A stretch of DNA of 32,466 bases, taken from contig SOKL01000126.1 in assembly GCA_004376265.1 (NCBI GenBank), forward strand, positions 1 through 32,466. The letters are read 5' to 3'. The translations under genes were made by a program, and so were the position numbers. The notes under the pieces are model-generated. The model searched no databases. It was not told the DNA's origin and worked only from the letters and a program-made list of their open reading frames with translations. The stretch is from Candidatus Thorarchaeota archaeon (GTDB taxonomy: Archaea > Asgardarchaeota > Thorarchaeia > Thorarchaeales > Thorarchaeaceae). This document shows positions 24,516 through 31,257 of the stretch, piece after piece; the stretch's first letter is position 1; every line of letters starts with the position of its first letter.

Positions 24516-25673
24516 ATGAATAACATACTTGAGCGCACACATCTCTATGATTGGCACGTAAAACACGGTGATGTAATTCCTTTCGCAGGATGGGAGATGC
24601 CAGTTCGATATAGTGACATCAGAGAAGAGCATAAGGCTGTAAGAAACAGCATAGGTATATTCGACACCTCACATATGTCGAGATTCATTATCACAGGTCC
24701 AGAGTCTCTTGAGTTTCTCCAATTCCTCACTACTAACAATGTCAGGAAACTAAAGATAAACGGTGGTCAGTATACTACTTGTCTGAATGAGCGTGGTGGG
24801 ATTCATGATGACTTGACTTTATACAAGATTGGCGAGGAGGAATACCTCTGGATTACAAATGCCTCAAACGGATCAAAAATCTGTGACCATTTGATGAAAC
24901 ACATGAATGATTACAAAGTCAATGTGAAAGACAAATCCCGTGAAATCACTATGATTGCAGTTCAGGGTCCAAATGCACTCAAGCTAATGAATAAGATGGC
25001 TGGTCAGGATGTCAGTGAGTATCCCCGTTTCTCGATCTATCCAGTCAAACTTGCAGGATACGACTGTTATCTATGTAGGACCGGATACACTGGAGAAGAT
25101 GGAGTAGAAATCCTACTCCTAGATACACCATATAGTGATGAGGGAAAGAAAAAGGCACTAGCATTCTGGGAAGAGCTTCTGATGCAAGGAAAGGAGTTCA
25201 ATATCCTACCGTGTGGTCTAGGCGCTAGGGACTCCACGCGCCTTGAAGCAGGATTTGTACTCTATGGTCATGAACTTGATGAAGAAACATCCCCAATCGA
25301 AGCTAGGATTCCTTATGCTGTGAAGTTCAAGGTAGAACCTCATTATATTGGATATGATGTTGTGCGTCACCATAAGAAAGAAGGTGGTATTCGGAAAACA
25401 CGCATTGGTCTAGTTATGATCGATCGTGGAATTCCGAGAGAACACTATCCCATCCTCCAAAGTGGCACTCCGATTGGAGAAGTGACAAGTGGAGGTCTGT
25501 CACCAACTTTGAACAAAGGTATCGCGCTAGGATATGTCACACCCGAAATGGTCGACATCGGTGATATTGTTGAGGTTGATATCAAAGGAAGAATAAGAAA
25601 TGCCCAGGTTACAAAATGGCCTTTCTACAACAAGGAGACCTATGGAGCGTCCAGGTTAAAACATCCAAACTGA
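24516..25673 (+). CDS. gcvT: glycine cleavage system T protein (aminomethyltransferase)
   Basis: This 385-aa protein takes the aminomethyl group from lipoyl-H protein, releases ammonia and passes the carbon to tetrahydrofolate or a related pterin. Family blocks include PFAGWEMPVRY, GIFDTSHMSRF, LTTNNVRKL, YTTCLNERGGI, CRTGYTGEDGVEI, GLGARDSTRLEAGF and GEVTSGGLSPTL. The size is normal. It precedes gcvH by 43 bp. It is divergent from folP-mptE, whose pathway makes its pterin cofactor. GcvP subunits are not in the window. Confidence 0.95.
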   Translation: MNNILERTHLYDWHVKHGDVIPFAGWEMPVRYSDIREEHKAVRNSIGIFDTSHMSRFIITGPESLEFLQFLTTNNVRKLKINGGQYTTCLNERGGIHDDLTLYKIGEEEYLWITNASNGSKICDHLMKHMNDYKVNVKDKSREITMIAVQGPNALKLMNKMAGQDVSEYPRFSIYPVKLAGYDCYLCRTGYTGEDGVEILLLDTPYSDEGKKKALAFWEELLMQGKEFNILPCGLGARDSTRLEAGFVLYGHELDEETSPIEARIPYAVKFKVEPHYIGYDVVRHHKKEGGIRKTRIGLVMIDRGIPREHYPILQSGTPIGEVTSGGLSPTLNKGIALGYVTPEMVDIGDIVEVDIKGRIRNAQVTKWPFYNKETYGASRLKHPN

Positions 25674-25680
25674 TTTAAAC
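25673..25680 (+). promoter_or_regulatory. TATA-like box before gcvH
   Basis: The stretch atttaaac at the end of gcvT lies about 37 bp before the TTG at 25717. An internal promoter could therefore give gcvH its own transcript, starting close to its Shine-Dalgarno site. Confidence 0.3.
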
Positions 25681-25704
25681 TGAGCACACCTTTCGCAGAA
25701 CGTT

Positions 25705-25712
25705 GGTGGATC
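25705..25712 (+). promoter_or_regulatory. ribosome binding site of gcvH with a TTG start
   Basis: The sequence ggtggatc lies four bases before the TTG at 25717. It resembles the GGTGATC consensus and supports initiation at the TTG. Confidence 0.55.
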
Positions 25713-25716
25713 TAAA

Positions 25717-26112
25717 TTGAGTGAAACCGAAATTAAAGAAGGACTGAGATATAGCAAGGACCATGAATGGATTAAGGTTGAAGGAGATATAGCCACTGTC
25801 GGTATAACTGACTTTGCTCAGAACTCTCTTCACGAGATCACATTTGTGGAAATTTCTGAAGTCGGCACAGTATTGGAAGCTAACGGAGAATGTGGACTTG
25901 TGGAGTCCATGAAAGCAAGCTCAGATATTTTCACACCTGTTGCTGGCGAGATTGTCGAAGTGAATGGTGAGCTCGAAGACGCTCCGGAAATCGTAAACGA
26001 AGATTCTTACGGCAAGGGTTGGATGTTCAAGATTAAACCATCAAATCTCGATGTTGACTATGCAAAACTCATGGATGCTGCAGGATACAAGACCTTCATA
26101 GAGTCTGAGTAG
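25717..26112 (+). CDS. gcvH: glycine cleavage system H protein
   Basis: This 131-aa lipoyl carrier protein shuttles the aminomethyl group between the P, T and L proteins. The lipoyl lysine is in GLVESMKASSDIF; upstream blocks are YSKDHEWIKVEGD and VGITDFAQNSL. The C-terminal GKGWMFKIKPS is also typical. Start codon TTG. It forms a pair with gcvT. After the stop, 166 bp without a gene separate it from STT3; that gap holds a 10-bp palindrome (26132-26141) and a pyrimidine-rich run that could end transcription. Confidence 0.95.
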   Translation: MSETEIKEGLRYSKDHEWIKVEGDIATVGITDFAQNSLHEITFVEISEVGTVLEANGECGLVESMKASSDIFTPVAGEIVEVNGELEDAPEIVNEDSYGKGWMFKIKPSNLDVDYAKLMDAAGYKTFIESE

Positions 26113-26278
26113 ATAACGTCAAAACTCCAAAAAACCGGTTTCTTCCATGCTTCTCTTACCAAATATCCATTCTGACTCATTTTGCAGCTTAGGACAAGTT
26201 TACAATTAACAACAACCTTTTTAGCGAATCACAAAATCGCTGCCGATAGTTCGAAACAGCACGGAGACTACACCCTAA

Positions 26279-29005
26279 ATGTCATTCAGCAAGTTCAAAC
26301 GGTCTACGGGAAGATTCCTACGTCAAGTTTTCCACAGACCGAAAGCAAAGATTTCTCGTGGTTCCGTTATGCTCATTGTGACTCTTCTTCTGATATTCAC
26401 AACAGCTCTATTACTTCGATTGGAACCATTGATAGACTCTCAACCAATAGTTCGTGCTTTTGACCCCTGGTTCCAGCTGAGGGTTACTGACTACGTAGTA
26501 GAGAATGGATACAGCGCCTTCTTCACCTGGCATGATGATGCCACTTGGGTACCATGGGGACGTGATATGGCTAGAACCAGCTACGTTGGTGTACCATTCA
26601 CAAGCGCATTCTTCTACTTCGTACTCAATGGAATTGGAATTCAAGTTGACGTTCTCACAGTGTCCCTGCTTCTTCCAGCTTTTATGGGCGCTCTGACCGC
26701 AGTTGTTGCATTCTTCCTAGGAAGAGAACTCTCAAACAACACAGTTGGTCTTTTCAGCGGCCTTTTCATGGCGTTTATACCAGCATACCTCACACGAACA
26801 ATCGCAGGCTTCTATGACAACGAATGTATTGGTGTGTTTGCTATAGTATTGACCTCATACTTGTTCTTGAGAGGTCTGAAGCGTGGTTCCCTTTTATCCG
26901 GTGTTGGTGCCGGTGTTGCGCTCGGATACCTTCTCGTTTCTTGGGGTGCTGCAGATTTCATGCTTGGTCTTTTTGCTCTGTACACCGGTGTTATGTTATT
27001 GATGGGACGATATAGCAAACGTTTACTCTCAACCTATTTGACAACAATATCGATAGGTCTCTTTATTGGGGGTTTGATCCCCCGAAATGGTTTCGAAAAC
27101 CTTGGTGATTTCGTAATTCTTGCTCCGATTGGTATGGCCGGACTTTTGGTTATGTATGAAATCTGGCTTAGAATTGGAGCTTATCGTGAAACAACCGCCA
27201 GCGCGTTATCACCACTCATGAAACCAATCCTTGTTGGACTGATTGCTCCCCTTGTAGGCGTTGTAGCATACATGTTGTATGCAGGTGATACCGATCTTGA
27301 AATCACACCATACACTTCTAATCCAATATTACGACTTGGTGGTAAGTTCCTCACGGTGATTAATCCATTCACACGACTGGATCAACGTATCCTTGCCTCT
27401 GTAGCTGAACACTTGCCAAGCCCATGGGGAAGCTTCTACAACACCCTTTTGATACTGATATTCTTCTTCCCACTTGGTATGTATTTCGCCTTCAAGCGAG
27501 GTCGTGATGAAGATTGGTTTATCCTCGTTTACGGAGTCACATCAGTCTACTTTGCCGGAAGCATGATTCGTTTGAGCCTGATTCTAGCACCTGGAGTTGC
27601 AATCCTAGCTGCAGTGGCTGCATACAATATCCTCTCACCATATGCAAAAGTAATCACACAGAAGTCAGTATTTGAGAGACGAAGATTCAGGATGAGCTCA
27701 TCTCTGACTTCAGAGCATGCGCTCACAGCTTTCGCATTCGTTGGACTGCTACTCTCAGTTAATATTATTCTTGGAATTCAGTATGTATCCTTCCAGATCG
27801 GTAATCCTGAGTTTTCAAATATGCCTCTTTCATCCACTGGTCAAGCCACTGATTGGCAGACGGCGATGACCTATATACGCAATACTTTACCTGACTCGTC
27901 AGTTATTGCAAGTTGGTGGGACTATGGTTATTGGATAAACAGCGCATCTGATGCGAAAACGATTGTAGACAATGCGACGTTTAATACGACGCAAATAGCA
28001 ATGATGGGTTATGCGCTAATGTCGCTCAATCTAACCGACTCCCTCAGGACGTTCAAGACCTGGAATACGACACATGTGCTCGTATACTTTGGTCACCGAA
28101 TTTCCGGATTAGGTGGAGATGAGGGCAAATGGCCTTGGATGGTTCGTATTGCCGAGGACAGATTTGGCAGCAATTACATTGATGATGCCACCTATCTTGG
28201 GTCCAGTGATGAAACACAAGATGCTTTCTATCAGTCCACGCTCTACAAACTGCTATCGTACAATGAACCAAGAACCCAGGAAGAGGCAAGCGCATTAGGT
28301 CTCTCTGACGTACGCATCAGTTTGGATCAGGAACTTTGGCGTGATACAGTATGGATCTCCCACATGCCTATCGACCTCCATGGTGCGTTCAAGTCCCCCT
28401 ATATATCATCATCATATGGAACTGTCAAAATCTACGAGATCGACTACACCATGTACTATCAGTGGTTAAACCAGACTGAATCTGATTGGCAACCTACTCT
28501 AATATCAGATAATCTTGAATCAACACTTGATGGTGGGATTAACGGGTCTGAGCTCAGTCTAACTAGCTACCCAGTTTCATTCGGTGGTGGTTATGAAGCC
28601 AAGGTCTACACAGAGTCAAACTCTACTCATATGTACTACGGAATACAGATGGACAACTACACCCTAGGCGATGATGCTTTCGGTATTCAAATCTCGCCAC
28701 TCGATTCAACAGAAAACTCTGACCTTCGTATTGTGAACTACAATGGTCAAGACTTCGATGGTCATATCCGATATGATGGAACGTGGGCAGAAGATTCAAC
28801 CGGAACTGATTCGACAGAGTTTGCTACAGGTAGCAACGTCATCGAGTTCATAATACCTCTGGACGGTGGAGATTCACAAGATGTTCCAATGTCCCAAGGA
28901 ATGAACTATCAGATTAGGTTACTCTGGTGGAACAATGTAAATCATGGTGAACCCTCGTTCACTGTGGATTGGAACATCTTCTGGGTACCAATTGAACTGT
29001 ACTAA
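26279..29005 (+). CDS. aglB: oligosaccharyltransferase catalytic subunit STT3/AglB
   Basis: This 908-aa membrane enzyme transfers a lipid-linked glycan to asparagine in N-x-S/T sequons. The N-terminal two-thirds hold about 12 hydrophobic spans, the rest is an extracytoplasmic domain. The first external loop has the acidic block RAFDPWFQLR (near residue 63) and the second has GFYDNECIG, both positions that bind the metal ion. WWDYG is at 546-550, followed by DNATFNTTQIA. The soluble domain itself has many sequons. The C-terminal extension after about residue 740 is strand-rich and may be a carbohydrate-binding-like beta domain. The OSTC-like gene is 3.5 kb away. Its end faces nop10, 63 bp apart. 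Confidence 0.95.
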   Translation: MSFSKFKRSTGRFLRQVFHRPKAKISRGSVMLIVTLLLIFTTALLLRLEPLIDSQPIVRAFDPWFQLRVTDYVVENGYSAFFTWHDDATWVPWGRDMARTSYVGVPFTSAFFYFVLNGIGIQVDVLTVSLLLPAFMGALTAVVAFFLGRELSNNTVGLFSGLFMAFIPAYLTRTIAGFYDNECIGVFAIVLTSYLFLRGLKRGSLLSGVGAGVALGYLLVSWGAADFMLGLFALYTGVMLLMGRYSKRLLSTYLTTISIGLFIGGLIPRNGFENLGDFVILAPIGMAGLLVMYEIWLRIGAYRETTASALSPLMKPILVGLIAPLVGVVAYMLYAGDTDLEITPYTSNPILRLGGKFLTVINPFTRLDQRILASVAEHLPSPWGSFYNTLLILIFFFPLGMYFAFKRGRDEDWFILVYGVTSVYFAGSMIRLSLILAPGVAILAAVAAYNILSPYAKVITQKSVFERRRFRMSSSLTSEHALTAFAFVGLLLSVNIILGIQYVSFQIGNPEFSNMPLSSTGQATDWQTAMTYIRNTLPDSSVIASWWDYGYWINSASDAKTIVDNATFNTTQIAMMGYALMSLNLTDSLRTFKTWNTTHVLVYFGHRISGLGGDEGKWPWMVRIAEDRFGSNYIDDATYLGSSDETQDAFYQSTLYKLLSYNEPRTQEEASALGLSDVRISLDQELWRDTVWISHMPIDLHGAFKSPYISSSYGTVKIYEIDYTMYYQWLNQTESDWQPTLISDNLESTLDGGINGSELSLTSYPVSFGGGYEAKVYTESNSTHMYYGIQMDNYTLGDDAFGIQISPLDSTENSDLRIVNYNGQDFDGHIRYDGTWAEDSTGTDSTEFATGSNVIEFIIPLDGGDSQDVPMSQGMNYQIRLLWWNNVNHGEPSFTVDWNIFWVPIELY

Positions 29006-29068
29006 AAATATCCGACTGGCGGTTGACTCAAAATCAATCGCCATGTTCTCTTTCCAAATAATAACAAA

Positions 29069-29245
29069 CTACTCGGTAGACAATTCTCGTGCTTTCTGTT
29101 TTGCTTTTCGTCGATAGTTTCCATACTTGTCCTGAGGACTGTATTTGGGGGGTTTAGGACTAGATACAGAGCATCCACACTTTGGACAGGTAACTTGATT
29201 GAGTGTGTATTCCCCACATTTATGACACTTAAAGAGATGAGTCAT
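29069..29245 (-). CDS. nop10: H/ACA RNP protein Nop10
   Basis: This short frame runs from ATG 29245 to TAG 29069-29071 and encodes 58 aa. It begins MTHLFKCHKCGEYTL, followed by CPKCGC, PKPPKYSPQDKYGNYRR and a basic end. This is the complete Nop10 pattern: a zinc-ribbon N-terminus with four cysteines in CxxC pairs, then the SPxxPxxxSPxDKYxxYR segment. Nop10 binds the Cbf5 pseudouridine synthase in H/ACA ribonucleoproteins. It follows aIF2-alpha by 9 bp in the classic archaeal order eL42, eS27, aIF2-alpha, Nop10. A longer, overlapping open frame on the same strand is a shadow. Confidence 0.93.
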   Translation of the reverse strand: MTHLFKCHKCGEYTLNQVTCPKCGCSVSSPKPPKYSPQDKYGNYRRKAKQKARELSTE

Positions 29246-29254
29246 TTCAGACCA

Positions 29255-30049
29255 CTACTTTCGAATAAAACTAATATTCCCAGAGTCACTTTCTATGGTC
29301 TTTGTTATCAGACCAAGAACATCTGTGAGAATTTCTTCTGCTTCCTGATAATCCGGACTTACTATTCTGAGCTTGTAGCGAGGTGAACCAAGAGTGTAAA
29401 TCTCTGTTGTAGATTTCTCGTGTTTCTTTCCCTCTAAAAGTCCCTTTGACAAGGCTTTCTTAATAACCTCAATACCCTCTGAACCAAGAACGGTGATTGT
29501 CATTTCTCCATCAATCTCAACAGATGGAATTTCAATTCGTTGTTTTGCTAGATCTGCAACCTGTTTACGAAGCTTCTTCGTTGCAACGACTTCTTCGAAT
29601 ACTTCAACGTCACCATCTGATGCTCGTTCAAGTCCTTTGTAAATCTCTCCGAAGACATCCTCAATTGGCCAACCAATCTTCTCATAGACCTGATCGAGAG
29701 TCATGCTATTCTCTTTTGCAATGAGTTCTAGAAGTTTCTCGGCTTTCTGAGCACGTTTCCATTCGTTGTTCTTTGTCCTTTTAGCTTCGGCAGACACTCT
29801 TCTAAGTGAGCAGTCGATATGTCTCTTTTCAGTGTCAACTTTCAGAACCTTGATAACAACACGTTGATTCTCATGAATGTGATTACGGATGTTCCTGACC
29901 CATGTACTGCTAACCTCTGAGATATGAATGAAACCCTCTTTCTCACCAAACTCAGGCAAAACAACATAGGCTCCGTAGTTTGCAACTTTGGTTGCAACTG
30001 CAATAGCAAACTCATCTTGGTGTGGCCACTCAGCACGTTTCAGGACCAT
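29255..30049 (-). CDS. eif2a: translation initiation factor aIF2 alpha subunit
   Basis: This 264-aa protein is the alpha subunit of the heterotrimer that brings initiator tRNA to the small ribosomal subunit. Residues about 10-85 form the S1-type OB domain (ATKVANYGAYVVLPEF, EGFIHISEVSSTWVRNIR, DCSLRRVS). A helical middle domain (KLLELIAKENSMTLDQVYEKIG) follows, then the C-terminal alpha-beta domain (KYKLRIVSPDYQEAEEIL-like). The normal size and operon order confirm the call. It is preceded by eS27 with 13 bp between. Confidence 0.96.
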   Translation of the reverse strand: MVLKRAEWPHQDEFAIAVATKVANYGAYVVLPEFGEKEGFIHISEVSSTWVRNIRNHIHENQRVVIKVLKVDTEKRHIDCSLRRVSAEAKRTKNNEWKRAQKAEKLLELIAKENSMTLDQVYEKIGWPIEDVFGEIYKGLERASDGDVEVFEEVVATKKLRKQVADLAKQRIEIPSVEIDGEMTITVLGSEGIEVIKKALSKGLLEGKKHEKSTTEIYTLGSPRYKLRIVSPDYQEAEEILTDVLGLITKTIESDSGNISFIRK

Positions 30050-30062
30050 TTTTCTTTACATC

Positions 30063-30263
30063 CTATGGAAGGACTTCGATTTCCCTGGCGATTGGCTCTA
30101 GTTTTGCCTTGCCACCGCTGGGTTTCGCTAGTATTTTTTCGCACTTCAGACATTTTACCTCTGTGGTAGCATACCCGAAAATAATCTGCTCGTTTTCGCA
30201 GTCTAGGCACTTAACCCTTAGAAACCGCGACTTTGGTTGTTGAACGATATCACCCTTCGGCAT
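30063..30263 (-). CDS. rps27e: 30S ribosomal protein eS27
   Basis: This 66-aa zinc-ribbon ribosomal protein has a CLDC and CLKC pair, begins [17 protein letters not shown] and contains [10 protein letters not shown], as in archaeal eS27. It lies in the minus-strand cluster with eL42 9 bp upstream and aIF2-alpha 13 bp downstream. Confidence 0.96.
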   Translation of the reverse strand: MPKGDIVQQPKSRFLRVKCLDCENEQIIFGYATTEVKCLKCEKILAKPSGGKAKLEPIAREIEVLP

Positions 30264-30272
30264 TCAAATCAC

Positions 30273-30554
30273 CTATGCTCTTTGTATATCGACCTTCTTC
30301 AGACGCATACTCTTGGACTGGATTATGTGGTCGCACTCCTTGCATTTGAGTTTTAGAACAGTTTTCTTAGTTGTCTTAGCGAACCGCTTCTGGATTGGCT
30401 TCGGAAATGATCCATAACCTCGAGTCTTCCTAGCCATCCTGCGCTCTCCTTCAGCTACGCGCCTCCTCTTTCCAGGTTTTCCTATGGATACGGAGTGTTC
30501 AGTATGCTTCCGGCATCTGGGACAGTATTTGTTCAGTTCGCTCTTTATTTTCAT
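30273..30554 (-). CDS. rpl44e: 50S ribosomal protein eL42 (L44e)
   Basis: This 93-aa protein has four zinc cysteines in CPRC and CKEC, the basic block GKRRRVAEGERRMARKTRG and the GYGSFPKP segment of eL42, which lies close to the ribosomal E site. It is first in the eL42-eS27-aIF2-alpha-Nop10 cluster and has its own TATA-like box. Confidence 0.97.
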   Translation of the reverse strand: MKIKSELNKYCPRCRKHTEHSVSIGKPGKRRRVAEGERRMARKTRGYGSFPKPIQKRFAKTTKKTVLKLKCKECDHIIQSKSMRLKKVDIQRA

Positions 30555-30596
30555 CTAGCAGTCACCAGTCCTAGCTACGCCACTCGGTCTTGATTT

Positions 30597-30606
30597 CTTT
30601 ATAATT
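30597..30606 (-). promoter_or_regulatory. TATA-like box of the eL42-eS27-aIF2-alpha-Nop10 operon
   Basis: On the minus strand the sequence reads AATTATAAAG and lies about 43-52 bp before the eL42 ATG at 30554. The expected transcript would begin near 30573. It sits in the 89-bp gap after Sec61-beta, so the translation cluster can be transcribed on its own. Confidence 0.5.
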
Positions 30607-30643
30607 CTTAGGGCATGTTCCTCTGAATGCTAGGTTGTGCAGG

Positions 30644-30841
30644 TTAAGCCGCGGTTACTAGAGAAGATATGTGTGCAATTACAGTGGCAATCACGAGTAT
30701 TGCTGCCAGTATAACAACCAAGGTAGGCCCTACTTTGATGCCTGGTGTCTCGTCCTCAAAGAATCGTATTAGACCAGCACCTCCACTTGGCATTGGCCCG
30801 TCCCCGCTTCTCTTTTTTCTCTTTTTCGCGGTCTTAGGCAT
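30644..30841 (-). CDS. sec61b: protein translocase subunit Sec61-beta
   Basis: This small tail-anchored subunit of the Sec translocon has 65 aa from the second of two adjacent ATGs; the first, at 30844, adds one Met. A basic N-terminus (KTAKKRKKR) is followed by PSGGAGLIRFFEDETPGIKV, the Sec61-beta signature, then one membrane helix (VGPTLVVILAAILVIATVIA). The Shine-Dalgarno sequence AAGGTGATT lies 4 bases before the second ATG. Two cis elements, a TATA-like box and a palindrome, precede it. Confidence 0.95.
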   Translation of the reverse strand: MPKTAKKRKKRSGDGPMPSGGAGLIRFFEDETPGIKVGPTLVVILAAILVIATVIAHISSLVTAA

Positions 30842-30861
30842 CATTAATCACCTTGACTTAT

Positions 30862-30880
30862 CTCCTGACTTGGTCAGGAG
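30862..30880. promoter_or_regulatory. 8-bp inverted repeat between TATA box and start of Sec61-beta
   Basis: The arms ctcctgac and gtcaggag flank a 3-base centre. The element sits directly beside the TATA-like box and over the expected transcription start, so it could be a repressor site. It is also 25 bp after the MazG stop, so a transcription-ending hairpin is an alternative. No T-run follows it on the minus strand. Confidence 0.4.
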
Positions 30881-30890
30881 CTTTTAATCC
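30881..30890 (-). promoter_or_regulatory. TATA-like box of the Sec61-beta gene
   Basis: On the minus strand the sequence reads GGATTAAAAG. It is about 45 bp before the Sec61-beta start and predicts a transcription start near 30859. Confidence 0.4.
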
Positions 30891-30904
30891 TTTTGACAGA
30901 GGTC

Positions 30905-31219
30905 CTATTTAGTCATCCTCATATCAGACGACTCTGGACATACACAGGGCGATTCCTTGCATTTTGAACAGACATCACTGTATTTCTTGTAGAATGCATT
31001 TGCAACATCTATTTCTAATAGGTTAGCTAGCGAACAGAGCCAAGCGAAGACATCTGCAACCTCGTCTGAAATAGCTAATTTCGTATCGTTATTCTGAATC
31101 GCTTCTTTCAGCTCTTCTAACTCCTCGAAAGTCCTCTTCAGAGTCCCCTCTACACCTCGAGCTTGGTCTCTCTCAAGGTAGATTTTTCGCATCATTTCCT
31201 GTGCTTCTTCAATGTTCAT
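30905..31219 (-). CDS. MazG-like nucleotide pyrophosphohydrolase
   Basis: This 104-aa all-helical MazG-type protein contains EELEELKEAI and SDEVADVFAWLCSLANLL, which provide the E-x-x-E and D-x-x-D metal ligands of all-alpha NTP pyrophosphatases. It probably hydrolyses (d)NTPs to monophosphates, but the substrate cannot be read. A C-terminal tail with paired cysteines (CSKCKESPCVC) may bind a metal and is unusual for MazG proteins. It is on the same strand as Sec61-beta and SHMT, 38 bp from the latter. Confidence 0.87.
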   Translation of the reverse strand: MNIEEAQEMMRKIYLERDQARGVEGTLKRTFEELEELKEAIQNNDTKLAISDEVADVFAWLCSLANLLEIDVANAFYKKYSDVCSKCKESPCVCPESSDMRMTK

Positions 31220-31257
31220 TAGAAACCCTCCGGAGGAACCTGTATTAATGACAAGCG

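Noticed and set aside
24415-24540. N-terminal extension of folP
   Set aside because: The extra 42 codons look unlike the family, overlap the gcvT start and Shine-Dalgarno site, and a GGAGG-TTG start exists downstream.
26113-26278. Possible small RNA or gene between gcvH and STT3
   Set aside because: Only a 10-bp palindrome and a pyrimidine-rich run are visible; no stable fold or coding frame with support.
29002-29217. 71-aa minus-strand open frame
   Set aside because: Overlaps Nop10 in another frame, has no recognisable pattern, and overlaps the STT3 stop.
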